Made by a program: the position numbers and the translations under genes
Notes under the pieces: model-generated
What the model saw: only the letters and a program-made list of their open reading frames with translations
The model's database searches: none
Told to the model about the DNA's origin: nothing
Assembly (NCBI GenBank): GCA_947568835.1
Contig: OX387606.1
Span: 5,952,001-6,016,000, forward strand
DNA: 64,000 nt
From: Protonemura montana
Taxonomy: Eukaryota; Arthropoda; Insecta; Plecoptera; Nemouridae
Direction of reading: 5' to 3'
Shown here: positions 12,906 through 26,706 of the stretch, one piece after another
Numbering within the stretch: the first letter of the stretch is position 1
How the letters are laid out: each line of letters begins with the position of its first letter

Positions 12906-15900
12906 GACGCTAGAAGTGGGGCGCATCACGCACCGACATCGGTCATCGTTCAACTTGCGTTAGGCGCCGCTCTCGCTTAGATGTGGCTACTTGCTTCGTA
13001 TACCTACTCTGCCCCTGGAAGACACGCGCTATCGTGTGTAGACATTAATCAGGTAGACGATTTGCGGGGGCACAATTCTTGGGAAATGATCACAATATGG
13101 ATTTGTTTGTGGTTATAATTTCTACATGTCAAGTTGCTAAAACAGCCTTCTTCAGACTAACATGGCTTGCATTTTACATTTTATATCCTTTTGGTTGATG
13201 AACTTAAGGTTATTTTCTTTGGAAAATAAGCTTAAGCTCCTAGTGGCAGTGGGTTCCCTTTGTAAATGACTTATCTATCCTATAAAAGTATTTTTTTTTT
13301 GTTCAAAAAATCCATTTAATCTTTTAATAACAAAAATCCCTAAATACCATCACGCTCTCATCCGTGGAGATAAGTAACTTTGTGATTAATAAAACTATTA
13401 AATAACTTACTAAATACAATCACATATCTATTCAAAGTACCTTTATAACATTTTGTATGCTGTAATCACTCCAATCCCCACGATGACAATAAGGTGACAG
13501 TACCTACTAAGGTGTATTTTGTTACACAAACTCACAAGTTTCCTGATAAGAGATTAGCTGTCAGTCATATCTTATTAACTTAGTAGATTGCGTTGACAGT
13601 TTGCAAACAAAACGGAGATGACGCACATTTTGGAGTCAGCGAAAAATGGGGGAAAAGGGGGTTTGCTTCAATCGAGGGCGCGGTGTCCGCGGTTGAACGC
13701 AGTGTGCCCTTCGTCGACGTTGTCGTCGTCGCACGCCGCGACTTCTCAACCGCACTCTGCCGGCAACGTGAGCTAACTTCGTTAACCCGTAAACATTTGC
13801 TCGATTTGCATGGCTGCCTCGAATCCTGGCCTGCTCGGCGATGTTTAAGGGTACGATAATGTATAGGGTTAGCTTCTGTTTTAGCCGGGAGGGTAAATTT
13901 ATCAAGAGGAAACGTAAATATGTCCTGCATGTAATTTGTAAATTGTTCGTAACTCGCTTTCGCGTACTAGTTTCGGTGTAGAGATAATTTAAATAAGTTA
14001 AATGAGGCTGGCATTGCGATATTTGAACAATAATGTCATTCACAGGAACTCACTTTGCTCCGATTGGCTGTTTTGATGTGCGCGGAGAAGCGGAATTTAA
14101 ACGTGTTTTTGAAGCGTTGTTTCTAACTATCTTTTATACAGCAGCGCTGTGCTCTAATTTCTACCGGTATTCTTGAGAAGTTTCAAGATTCTAAAAAAAT
14201 CTTATACTCGAATCAGTGGGAAAACGCTATGCGCTATTGAATTGAAATCTTTAGTGATATTTCCATCCACCGATTGTGTTAGTCAATGGACATGCTCTTA
14301 CAACTCCACTTTATATAAATTAGAAAAAAAAATCAACAGCGATATATTTTAGCGGTAACGATGACTCTTCAGCGGGCGACTCCGCCAGTTCTAATATAAA
14401 TCGTCCGTTCAAATGGCCCAGATTGCCGGACAAAATAGAGTCCTTTGGGAGCCGACCCCCTCGACTCGTTCCCCACCCTTCGCCCGCTGGCCAGAGCAGC
14501 CTCCGTGAAGCAATTTACAATGTTACGGTCGGGCAGACTTCAAAATCCATGGCCCTCTTTTTCTTCCTCTTCTGCTCGGGGCCAGCGATGCCCCAAGCTT
14601 TCCCGGATGTTCGCGCCAAGCCAGGGTAGTACACGGTAGATGATGTTAGCGCGATCATATAAGTATGTGCATTGCGGATCGGCGAAATACCGAAAGTTAT
14701 TAATACGAATTCCCACCATTATTTGAACGCATCGCTCCAGTTTGCGACGTCACCGTTGGCAAGTCAGCAATGTACGCGAACTGAAACCTTGATGCCTTTC
14801 AAAACCATACAACCAATTTAAAAAAGAAAAACGGTTAATTCTACTTTTTTCTACTACCACCTAACTTTTATCAACTATTTTTGGTTTAATGCTTACTTAT
14901 TTTCTGGTGTAACCACCACACCACCAAACATCTTTGTGCTTTCAAACTCTCCGAACAACATTCCAACAAATAAAGTTTATTGTTTTCACAATTTACCGTG
15001 CCTTGTTTAAAACGTGGTCCAATCGTAGTTCATAGAAAGTTTGAGTAAAACCCAACTGACCCAAATAGAATTATTTTAGAACACAACAGCTAATAATTTA
15101 TAATTGCTTTCTCAATGCGTCCTTGACCACCAGAACAAGAAACAACAAAAACTGTGGTTTTTTTTAAACGGGTCATACCAATCAAGACCGGTACTGTGAG
15201 GTCGTGATCAGTACCAACCGGTACTGGTGGGTCACTTTTTGGTCTGGTGAGGTACTGGCCGTTATGTTGCTGGCAATGGGCACGCGGGGAGGAGGGTGGC
15301 ATGGTCTGTGATTGTGTGGGAATATTTGCACGCTACCCGCGGCATCCGCGATTCACAAGTATGTGGAATAATGGCATGTGAAATGTCACATGCGACGTCG
15401 AGAGCCGCTCGTGGTGCTGTGCCCTCGAAAATATTACGCTAATTAAAATTGTGCTTACGTACAACACACAATGTAATTACCACTAAAGTGTTATTTTGAA
15501 TTATATATATATATATAAATATATATTTATGCATATAAAGTTGTTTTTTTAAAGTTTTTCAAAATATGTATTTTAAATAATGATTTTTGTTACTGTTTTA
15601 TTGGGAGATGATAACATTACGAAATTGTTAACTTGGTTCGCGAAAAATAGTACACAAAAACAATTCAGTAATAATGTAAATACTTCAGTATATTTTCATG
15701 ATTAACATTCTCTTTACTTTGAGAAAAATTGCATTCAGTTTTCGGAAACTGTTGGTGGAAGTGCCGTGAATTGTTCTGCGGGCTGCGTTCAGGGGCGCAC
15801 TCGTAAATCGATCAAAATCTAACGTCATCATTCGGCGCCCGTTACAAGACGTTGACGGCCGCGTTAAGTGGAGCGAATGACGCGCACTGTTTTGATTGTG

Positions 15901-16522
15901 ATCCGCGGAAATCGCTCGACGCGCTGCACGCCAGTGATGCCAACCTACTATCCATCATCGCGGCAGAACCCACAACGCTCCGTGCGCTGCTCCGACGAAC
16001 TAATACACCGGCAGCAGCGTTAATCTATTATTTACTGCGCCCTGCATAATCCTGTTACCTTCTCGCAACTCATCTAACTTAATTCCCCTCTGAGTTCCTT
16101 TTTCACTTCATTAAAATCACTTAAAATGGACAGCGACATTTTGTTCTATTCATTACGACTTCACATTCACGTTTCCCATCAGTTTAAAACTTACTAATTT
16201 CCGCCATAAATCAGCGTACAGCTCTGATCGCTTTGCACAACGACTTGGCGATAGATTGGAATATGAAAGGCAATTCAAAATAGAATTCGTTTGAATAAAT
16301 AATGCACGTATCGTGATGGTTTTGCCATCGGCGTGGGTTGCCCGAGTTTGGAGAGGGGGCAAAAGCGTGACACCAACACTGTTTGCTCGCGAGACTAAGC
16401 CCACTTGAACGTGTTTGACCTGCAAGGCCCCAAAAGGTTCAGTCCCAAGCGAACACGAGAAGCATCGCGAGACGAATTGAGATCAGTGTAGTTTCTAATC
16501 GCTGTCTTTGTTCTTTTCGCAG

Positions 16523-16576
16523 GCGTCTACGATCTACGAGGAGAGCGAGGACACTTGGGGACCATTCAGATTGCTG
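16523..16576 (+). CDS. Candidate 54-nt coding exon, ASTIYEESEDTWGPFRLL
   Basis: The acceptor gtctttgttcttttcgcag (ending 16522) and the strong donor CTG|GTGAGT (intron starts 16577) flank exactly 18 codons, phase 0 on both sides. The frame reads ASTIYEESEDTWGPFRLL, a compositionally normal acidic protein segment with several GAG, GAC and TAC codons, unlike the surrounding AT-rich DNA. I do not recognise the sequence. It could be an in-frame cassette exon of a Glut1 isoform starting far upstream, since phase 0 would fit the alternative acceptor at 56162. It could also belong to another gene whose other exons I cannot see. A chance combination of splice signals remains possible. Confidence 0.4.
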
Positions 16577-19165
16577 GTGAGTCTCCCCAACTCGCCTTCT
16601 TCTTGCTACCTGTCAACGAGTTTGGTATCAGGTGACACGCGTCATCTAACGCGTGGGGGTTTGATGTCGAGGGTCTGTCACCGGTCTCCATTTCATTCGT
16701 CGGTTACATTCTCTCCCCGCCCACGTGGGACAAACACCGAAAGAAAGAGCAGAGGAGCTTTTAAATATTAAGACCATCGCTAGGTAGGAGGGGCAGAAAA
16801 TGAGTGAAGCGTACGGGAAAAGTGGGATGCCGATCTCGGAGAGATTATATGGAACCATGTGCAAGTTTAGTAAGTGGAACTTTCATAAGGAGCTAAAGAA
16901 CTTAGTATGTGTGGGCTATCATGCGTTACAAACAGATCCTGAGTACACACACCCACGCGCCCTTCTTTATAAATTTAGATTCCTTTTGTCCCCAGCAGGG
17001 GCGAAGACGTGAAATGACGGGACCAGGTGTGCACTTGGAAACCGGTTCCGCGATCGTGTAAATCCGGTTTCCGTCGCGACTTTGTTTGCTCGGCAGAGGA
17101 AGGAAACGCAGCGCTCTGCGGCATTGACAATTTTTAATTGTGCTGTGGAGGAAAACACACAAACACACACACACTAGGTCTGTCTCGCGCGTTGAGGGAT
17201 CAAGGTGCAATTTTCTCGTTTCACTTTAAGCCTGCTCCGTTTCTAGCGTTTGCTGCGGCTGACAATCTAGCCCATGCGAGCTTTATTTTCACTCGACTTA
17301 CTATAACGCTTACCACGTGGCTGGAATAACCTGTCACTAATACGCTTGTCTGGAATAACAAGGCACATGAAAGTGGAAAAAAATGTCTGCTAGCATATTG
17401 TTAGAAAAGTGTGGTTGGAGTACCATATTAAGACCATAAAGCCGGGTAAATGCTTTGATGAAAATCGTTAACTATACAAAAATATATTTTATTATGTGTC
17501 TGAGCATGGACTGGAAAAATTCTTTGTTATATTCCTGTCTCATGGCATCGTTTTGACTTTTAGCAAATTTTCTTGTATTGAAACCTAGTGCTCCCTATCA
17601 TTCTCCATTTCAAGCGGGAATCCTCTTAAAAGGAACATAGATAGCCTACCATGGTCGTCTGTGACTTTCAAAAGAAAAACACTGTCGCCATCATTAACGA
17701 AATATTGTACTTGTCTCAAGCGACACTGATCGCCGTCATACTTTCATCGAAAAAATACTAGAAAAATTCCAACCCCACAATACATTTGAATAAGTTTCCA
17801 AAAATAGAAAATAAAATAACTACTGCATAATAACGTATTTATATAAAGGACTCGTTGGCATTTCTTTGCATACAGCATACAAATGGTCTAAACGAAATGC
17901 TTGGGACATGCAAACCTTTGAAAACATGCGATATTGTTGGCTTTAGTTAGTTAGTTGCTATAATATACTAAGTTTTCGACTCCCAGCACATAACTAAGTT
18001 GGCATGCCTTGGTAGACAGGTCTGTGACTCTGAATGCTTCCAGCTAGAGCTACCTAGGCTTAAAATAAGGCAAGCATAACATGTACTACCTACCCACCTA
18101 TTCACTTATAATATCTGCAATGAACGCTGAAAAGACTTCCTGGCTCGGAAGCATTAGGTATATTTTGTTTAGAGACAAAGCATTGTGAGTGTGAATGCAA
18201 CTCCAACGTTTCGTGAATTTCAAACACGTATTTCATGTATCGTATTGTTAATCAGAAATCATTCTTCGCAACACTTTTTAGTATGCAAATATGGACCAGC
18301 TATTCCGTAAAATGATTGTTATAAAAATACTATTTTTCAAAAGATTTTGAAGTAACTTTTTCCTGCACGCTTTTCTATGATGGCATTCCTTATAAAAGAA
18401 ATGCATTAGCAGTAAGCATTTAAAGCAGTACTGCACTCTGAAAATCGAACGTACTTTTTCAATAAACCTAGATGGCACTGCGAAATAAAACAAGTCTTGG
18501 CTAAGCAAACGCAAAACTGGTAATCATCAAAGTACAAAAAATTAACTGCACTCGCACATTCTATTTCAAGTGTTTATAAAACTGATAACATTCAATTCGA
18601 ATCGTGTATCATTCATATTTGAGCAAGTATATCCTCCAGCTATAGACTATAGCACCACTCTCCAAACCCTCAGCCACCCTACACCAATGTACACTATATT
18701 CACCATAAACAAACAGAGAATGTTGACCATATCTCCTGATTGTGGCCTAGTCCACACAGAAAACGTCATATAGTTGATCATGTTAGTATGCCTATACCTA
18801 CTGATGTATTTGGCCTTGTCGTAGAATTCTATCATATATTTATCACGTATTGTGTGCTAGTGCATTATAATAACCAGTGAATAACGATTCTTCCAACAAT
18901 AGCTTGGAGTCTCGTGACACTTGGCCGTACGCAAAGGATAGAGCACACGCGTCCACGCACTAGACACACACGCAATCTGTCTTGAGACAACAATGGAGAC
19001 ATAGAAGATGCGAGAAAGGACATGTTTGCACAATCTGTTCGCTGGCCGGTTAAGAGTGAAGTGGATTTGACGGTAGAGTGTCCAGGGGTAGGTGAATTAC
19101 AACTTGAATTCAGTCGTAAATGTGGTTTTTATGACGATCTTAGATATATTTGTAATGTAACTTCA

Positions 19166-19197
19166 ATGCAAATACTTATGCAAATACTTATGTAAAT
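19166..19197 (+). repeat. 12-bp tandem carrying POU octamers
   Basis: ATGCAAATACTT occurs at 19166 and 19178 and is followed by the variant ATGTAAAT at 19190, a 12-bp period. ATGCAAAT is the exact octamer bound by POU/Oct homeodomain factors, so this may be a small homotypic site cluster. Confidence 0.6.
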
Positions 19198-19268
19198 AAG
19201 GGAAGCCGTATAACCCCACTTGATTTTCTAAAATCGGGAGATTTTTCATTTCAATTTAAATGATCTTG

Positions 19269-19323
19269 CCAAAAATTAGACGCGAACGCGTCTTTTTTGG
19301 GGAAACAAAAACCCCTCCTGGGG
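19269..19323. repeat. Adjacent hairpin-forming inverted repeats
   Basis: CCAAAAA, TT, AGACGCG, AA, CGCGTCT and TTTTTGG form a near-perfect stem (19269-19300). It is followed at once by GGGG/CCCC and ACCCC-TCCT-GGGGT inverted repeats up to about 19323. The function is unknown. Confidence 0.5.
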
Positions 19324-22176
19324 TATCTAGGGTTGAGTGGCACTGTTTTAAATGCAAAGTAGCCGAGTGCAGTGTTAGCATGGAAACTGTGTTAATAACT
19401 TATTTGGCTTTTGACAAAATGTTATGATTTTTTACCGTTTCATACCGTTTATAACCCAAAAAGACAATAAGTGCACTATACGTGGAGGAAAAGGAAGAAC
19501 GCACCTATCAAACCTGCGTACAACATTTTCATGTGATAAACCAAATTAAAAAATCGCGCCAAAATTTGATAAAAACCTTTTCGACGAACTCTAAACAGCT
19601 CCTTATTTACCAACCAATTTCATTACGATCTCAGCCGTTGAATATGCTTTGTTTTAACGCCCCACCCAATAAACGCAGGCTTTTCTTTCCCGACTAAGCT
19701 CTAAATCCTTTGCCTACTGGCTCCACGACGGCGATCTGGGCTCGCTATCATCACCCTTGCCGTGGTCCCGGTGACACAGCCTCTTTAAGCATTCCCGTGA
19801 CGTGATGCTACCGCTCTGTGTGCTCACCTCGCCGACAGAATAGCTAGTGACGTCACTGCCGGCCCCGACAGGGTGTGGTTGGGGTGGGGGCGGCGCCCTG
19901 CTAAAACACGACGCCGACGCCGCTACTGCAGCACGCGGGGCTCGAACCGCGGGCCGGTGAAAGCTTTCGACGCCGCATTTTCGCCGAAGCAAGGGCCGAG
20001 CAAAGATTTGCGCTGGGCCGGTTGACTGGAAAATCCGATGCGTCCGGTGGACTCGATGTCACCGCGTAGAGACTTGCCGGAAGTTTGATATTGTAATTTA
20101 TCCAAGCGGGGATATATATCTATTTTTTCATTGGCTGTGAAAAGAAGCGGTCGAAAGATGGATATACACCTAGACCACTTTCGTATAAGCTTACCTACCA
20201 ACGAAAAAAAGTCAGACCTATTTATGTGCCCTGAAAATCATGTGAAGAATCCAGGAATAAACTTTAGAGTACCCATAGATATACAGAGATGTGGATATAG
20301 GTCACGACTCGAGACCATATAAAGTATCAAATTAAATTTGGTGCATAAGCACCGAAGTTATTATAATGATAAAAAATACGATTCGTTTAATATGAGCTAG
20401 CAATTGAGATAAATTGGCTTAACTGCTTTTATCTTCCGTTCTTGGAAATGTAGGTAAAGAAAGCCGAATACGACTCTGTACGTCAATATCATGACCTTTT
20501 CTACAAACTCTATTTTCTTTTTCTATTAGCTGTCACACAAACTGCATCTACACACATTGACATTGCCGTTTAAGCAGGTCACATTAAGTCATCAAATAGC
20601 CTAAAGACTGAACATATCTGCATTAAACCATTGTTGTTTCACTCCACAGACACAGAATATCTCTGCACAGAATATCTCGTTCCTGTTGAACACAATAGGA
20701 GTTCCCCGAGATCGCAAAACTTACGAGCACTGTTTGTTAATCGTAGGATATCTAGCAAACAGTCCACCACCCCAACCGTTCCGTCTCCTTCTAGTTGGTG
20801 GGTTTGAATTGCACCAACTTACTTGCTCTCTTCCTCTAGTGGATAGTGCAAACCCTCTAATATGCACAAACAATGAGGGAGTTGCAAGTAAATTAATTTA
20901 TAAATAAGGATTAACCACTTGCAGGTTTATTCTCAGGAACGGTGTATGCTGAAAATGTGGGTTAGGTGCAAGATGTGTCAGACTGCATTCTGCTATGGTT
21001 TGGGTTGCTCTTCGCTGTTACTCAGCATTGTCAAACTTAGTAACATGGTACCCTGCATCGTGGTAATCGAATCGGATCCGTCGTCTGTGGTTTCAGTTTG
21101 TCCCGAATACTATAATACTATACAATATTACTATACTGCGCTGAGCTCCATTAATTTATCAACTCTAAGTTGTCGGCTGGCATGGCCGATGATTATCTCA
21201 GGCACACAAATCCTGCTGATCTCTCATCCTGAGTCTTCGCGCCCTTCTACACAAACACTGTAAACACATTTAATTACAAAGTTTTCTAGCTAATCGTCTT
21301 TTAATATCTCCTTTCCATGTCATATTCTGCTTGGTATATTCGTCTTGCAGGCGTGCTTAACGTAAAACTCGGCGGGCTGGGTTTTTATATGGTGATGAAA
21401 GGGACGATTATTTGGAAAATGACTATTCGAAGCGATAGATTTAATTAAAATGTTTGGTTCATTCACAAATATTCATTTTCCTGCGTGATAATTAAGTCTT
21501 CACGTTGAAGTTTGGTGCTCAATGAGTGGCCATTGAAAAACATTCTTTGAAAACCGTTTTTTTTTCATTCGTGAAACGGAACAAAGACGTCGACGCAGCA
21601 AATCAAATATATTTTTAAACGTACAAATACGAAATTCTTGGAACCTGAACCAATTGACGCATTAGTTATTTATGGCATACATTTCTGCTCCATTGAATGC
21701 GAATCTCATATTTCGTGCAGCAAAGCCAGATATTTCTTTGTTTATCCACAAGAAAGCGGTTGGTCCAGGTTTGGCCCCCTGACAGCGCTCTGAACGTCGC
21801 ATACTCAAACTAGTCGGCGCATCACAAGCAAGGGTTATCCGCGTCGAGGTATGGGTGGTGGAAAGGGTGGGGGAGAGGGACTGAAAAACACGCGAAAAGT
21901 TTCCTCCTCTCGTCCCCTCGACCGTAACTGTGCAAAAAGAAATTATTCTCTGCACGAATTTCCTACTTTTTACGCACTTAAGACCACAACGTCGTCGTCA
22001 CCGAACCTAGCTGTGAGCCACCGCCGAGTGAACTCCGCTCGTGGAACCGATTTGCATGAAAACGACGTCGGCGGCGTCGTAGGCGTCGTCGCGTGTTGAC
22101 TCGACGTCCGCGGACCTCGTATTGACAAAGCGATGTCAGCACAGATTTCTTGACAACTAGCGCCACTTTGACATTA

Positions 22177-22201
22177 CCCCCCCCCCCCCCCCCCCCCCCC
22201 C
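22177..22201 (+). repeat. Poly-C tract, 25 nt
   Basis: This is the longest C run in the window. The exact length may be affected by sequencing or assembly. Confidence 0.9.
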
Positions 22202-24081
22202 AAACACAACCTTCACAAACCACCCACAGGCACCACCTATGTATAAAGCGCGTCGTATCAAATCTAAATTTTGGAAAAAGTAATACAATTTTATCCTCTA
22301 TTTGCCAAGATTGTGCCTCTCGGGCGGTGATCATTATTTGCAATTTAGCACGTTTTTGCTTTGTTCTTGCCGTCGCCTTTCGGCTGTTATTTCCCGACTC
22401 GTCTTTTCAATGCCGTCGTGTAGTACCCTAGATAACTCGCTCAACCCTTTACCGCGCCCCTCTTGATTTGTCTAACGTCATTTCAAAAGTAAACTAAACT
22501 AACTCGTGGAGACTTGACGTGACTTTTAAGTTTAACATTTCCATTTCGTTACTGTATAGGGCGTAATTTAAATTTCAAACTGTCGCGAACAAATACGAGC
22601 AGCACCGTGGCTCTCGACTCGCTTAGCTGTCTGGCTGCAGGATGCGGCGCGTTGCCAACGCCGTAGCACTGGCCAACGGCATGTATATTTTATACTTCCC
22701 GGCTCGCAAGCCAGTGCTGTGCAAAAAGGCTGCCTATTCGCCCACCGAGCCTTGCATACGCACCTTGTTAACGCGCTGCTGGATAAATACAAGCAGTCCC
22801 GTGGCTAATTGCACGTCTTTGATTAATGTAAACATTATGTCTTTGAAAACATTTTACCGACTTTCGAATCTTTCCCGCAAGATTTCCTTGCTGTTGCTGT
22901 TTAAGATACCGTATACTAGCATTTCATTCGACTGGTAAGCAGGAACTGAAGTAGCAGATCTGATCCCGAGGAGGAGATTGGCCCATGATCAGCTCGTCTG
23001 TGTACTTTGCCATTCTGAAAAGCGCACACACATACACACACACACATATGCCCGCGCTGAGAAACAGTCAAATCCACCCAAGCCTCACTGACCAAACCGA
23101 GCGAGAGAGCTGGGAGATTCGGTGGCGTTCCACTGGAACAACCGTTCCCGTTTCTGCGTCCTCGTCGCGCGCGTTTCCCGCGCATGGAACGCGTCTTCGT
23201 TGCACCCGCTGCTCGGGCGGCGGCGTCGACGATCAATAGCGAGCCGGGCCCGAAGCAGGGTGTGGCATTGCCCCAGCCTCTCGTGGACCACGCGGCGGCC
23301 GCTCACCTACGATGCTCCGAAGAACACGCGTGTCTCGTGCTCGACAGCCGCATGCTCTGGGTAACGCGACGATTTTCAGGTGGTGCACGCGCTTGGGGGC
23401 GGGAGCTTGCTTCGAAATGTACGGATGATTCGGTGGATTCGTTAAATAATTGGTTTCGGTTACTTGCCGCACGACATGGGTGATTGTTTCTGGCTGTCCC
23501 CCCCTTCCCCCCATCGCGCCACCCTTTCCGCCGAGCACCCGCTTTCCAGCCCTTCGTTCACGTCATGATTCCGATATGCCACTTAGCGGGGCGACAGGTG
23601 ACATTTCATACGCGGTAATTGGTCTGTTCAACACGCGCTATATGTGTTGAAACAATTGTTTTGTCGACGCCTCTAATCCAATGCAACGAGTGCACTGAAC
23701 GCTTACAGATGCACTTACAACTACTTTGATGGAATGGATCGGTGCACTTGTCGGTGTGCATCGTAGAAGAGAGTGCTCTTTATTGCCTGCATATTTGTGT
23801 ACACTCTTAGTGACAAGGGTAGTTTTGTGAAGGAAACCGGTAGAAATGAGGAGGCGAGGAGCGAATGAGAGGGTTCTGCTTCAGATAAGAATTCGCTGTT
23901 TCTGATGTTGCTGTAGCTGTCGCATTAGCTTGCATAGCATGATATGTGTCAATATGAATGAGGGACTGGGAAAATATTTTATTCGAAGATTACCTTTAAC
24001 TAAATTGCTGAATATTTTTTCCTGAGTTCAATTCCTTCTGCAGATCCATTTCGCACCTTCGTTGATAAGATCTTGACGAAC

Positions 24082-24096
24082 GGTGGAGGTGCCGGG
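24082..24096 (+). repeat. GGTGGAGGTGCC-family repeat, copy
   Basis: GGTGGAGGTGCCGGG matches the copies at 29709, 29761 and 37767. It lies downstream of a ctgcagatccatttcgc stretch that recurs in part near the other copies. Confidence 0.5.
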
Positions 24097-26670
24097 TTCA
24101 AAGTTTTCCATTACAGCGCGGAACAAGCAAGTAATTAAAAGACTGATAAATGATATGAACACATTCGGCAAGATGACTTGAGATGATCAGCAAGTTGAAC
24201 AACAATGAGGCCACGTAGGCATCAGAGGCTAGTTTCGATTCGAAGCTGCTAGAAGTTGGCGTTTGTCTTCGCTCAAGCCGCGCGGCATCGCATCCAGAGA
24301 AGTCGACTCCTCCGCGGCTCGTGATTAGATTAATTACGAGTAGTAATTGCTGGGATACGTGTTGATGGTGATATCGGGAAGTCGGTAATCTCTTTGAGAC
24401 GAGCAGACTGCTGCAGCAGCTCGCCCGACGACTGGAGGGAAAACTAATCAACTAAGAAACCTTACCCCCGCTAGCTCGCTCGCTAGTCAAGACAGCTGTA
24501 TTATTAAAGACAGGCCGATGCCAGCACAAAGTGTCTTATAAACGTAAAACGGCTCTCTCACGTAATTTCACTTACATCAATCTTTATGTGGTCGCCTGTC
24601 GTATAGTGACTTGTCGCGTCGGCGTTAACACGATTTAACACCGCGTGTTACTGACGACGAATCCGTGGAGGCAGCACGCGGCCAGTTTTCATTGCAGTCT
24701 CGAATAATCTGCACTGACCACTTGCGTTTTCTGTGCTTTGCCAAATCATTGTACTTGGCAACAGTAAATAAAATAAAATTGTAGACGGTGTAATGTTTAT
24801 ATTCCTCGCAATGAAGGCATATTGACGCAGTATAAAGTTGATATCGGATTCGTGTTTGGTAAAGCAGTTTATAAGATTATTCTGAAATGATATTCAGTCT
24901 TTTATTGACTTGAAAATCTCTTTCTGTGTGACTAGGTTTGGTTGACAGAGTATTGCTTTCAGGCTGTCATTCGTAGCGCACTAGGTACTGCGGGCTCGTA
25001 GCTTAAATTCGCCAAACCAGCTCAATGTGATTCCTGTTTAGAGAAAATCGGCCTTCGGAAGGAGCTTTTGAAAATCGCTAGTCTCGACTACACGAGGTAG
25101 AAATGAATTTCTTGTTTCGCGAACGAATCTGCAGATAGGTAGGTACTTTATTTGCAATGTAGTTATGATATCCAGGTGTCTGGTGTCCATCTTTCACTGT
25201 CTACCAGCACGTGGTCTATCGCAAGACCTCCGCCGTAGGACATTTCTCCGCACAGTGAGATTATTTTTAAACTGATTTGCTTCCCAAATTAGAAATTTAA
25301 AAAAGTTTACAAACTAAAGTAGACATGCATTGGTGGAATTTTCTGATCTAAATATGAAGCTATGGTCAGATGAAACGCCTCTCCCTGGGTTCGATCATGT
25401 GACCTGTTTCAAGACTGTGAAAATACTGCATTTAAACGGCGTCCCTTTTGTGCTGCGGTACACAAAACACCAAACAGTGAATCGTACGATCAGATATCTT
25501 ATACCTATTCTAGCTGGGTATTTTCTAATTCGTCTCGTGAACACGCGGTATTGGTAGTGACAGCGAATCAATTTTATGATCTGTTCGGCAGAAACCGACG
25601 TGATCGTTATTCCGTTATACCATCAAAGTTTCTCAGCTTTAGAGTTCCCTCCGACTGACCATGGCCAGCCGGCCTAGCTCAATGCATTAATTGAACTTTC
25701 CAAGTTTATAAGCCTAGGTATAGTAATCATCTCTCGTAAAACTTTAGGCCCGTGCTCTAGCGCTAGCGGGAAGATCGCTGACGTCACGGATTATTAAGCT
25801 GGAAGCTGCAGCGAGGAGCAAACAACACCCCCCCTCCCCCCACCCTCACTACTCACTCGACCCCTTTTCCCGCCCTTAGTCGACCAAACAGTCCAGCCCT
25901 TTGCCGGCCATCCGCAGCCCATTGCCACCCGCACCTCGGACCCCCAAAAACACGCTCTAGTTCCCCGAACTTTCATGTCAGCTAGCTTCTACCTCCATTT
26001 GTTGTCAAACTTTATGACTTATCTTTTTTGCAAACGCGTGCAAGAAATCTCTGGCTGCAACGTTACTGGTTCATATATTGGATCCCTCTCTTGACTCCTA
26101 TGCTAGACCCCTAGTATACGAGTGCTAGCCTATCTTGGCTATATGTTGTTGTGCTCCTCTGTTACTGTACACCCATAACGTTATGCCCTAACAATACAAG
26201 GTTATAGTGAAACTTATATATATAAAGCCTAGGTATATTTTGAGATGATGGGCTTCGATGGGTGGGCGGTGGGGAATGAGGGGTGGGGTGGAGATATAAT
26301 AAATGGCTCGAGTAGGATCGTTATTAACTGACGTTTGCGAAATGGTACGAACGAATCTACAAATATGCTCATAATTTCGTCAAAATGAAATCTTCCACAA
26401 TAGATATTATAATATAGTAGGCAGGCTGACTGTCGTGTTCCACCTTCTTGAAAACGAATGTATTTTTGAATGTTAACAAATCATTTTGGTATTGAAAATA
26501 TAACCACGTGGGCTGAGCTCAGACGCTCTAAACGCGAAACGGTTTGCCTTTGCAGTACATTTACTCATCTGTGAGAAAAATAAAATGGGAATGAGTTTTG
26601 ATTATATGAAACATTTTTCCTTCTCGTGTGCAAAGAAAATCTTATTACTATTTTGAAAATATTAATAAAT

Positions 26671-26706
26671 TCCCGGTCGGGTGCTCTACCAACTGGCTAT
26701 CTGGGC
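26671..26706 (-). repeat. tRNA-like head (A-box), SINE or tRNA fragment
   Basis: The minus strand reads GCCCAGATAGCCAGTTGGTA and then GAGCACCCGACCGGG, very like the 5' half of a tRNA with its internal A-box (TAGCCAGTTGG at 26689-26699). No B-box or 3' half follows, so it is a truncated tRNA-derived element, not a functional tRNA. Confidence 0.5.

Larger units (their letters stand above)
1..16522. other. Non-coding stretch, left part of window
   Basis: No gene was recognised. It holds an X-box-like tandem (643-696), one copy of the 76-bp repeat (1621-1695), CpG-rich patches at about 3485-3760, 5740-5860, 12830-12990, 13670-13830 and 15770-16030, (CT)n runs at 6647-6665 and 8758-8788, a 21-nt poly-C (9135-9155) and AT-rich DNA elsewhere, notably 9780-11100 and 12240-12620. 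Confidence 0.5.

Noticed and set aside
13580-14043. Overlapping open frames on both strands around 13.6-14.0 kb
   Set aside because: Three frames on two strands are open through the same CpG-rich patch, which is the signature of few stop codons, not of a gene.
19930-19960. GGTTCGAGCCCC on the minus strand resembling a tRNA B-box
   Set aside because: The flanking bases do not form a T-arm stem and no A-box lies at tRNA distance.
23085-23538. Frame MERVFVAPAARAAASTINSE... and four competing frames
   Set aside because: It is a CpG-rich patch with five overlapping frames and only a weak GTAACG donor; no way to choose one.
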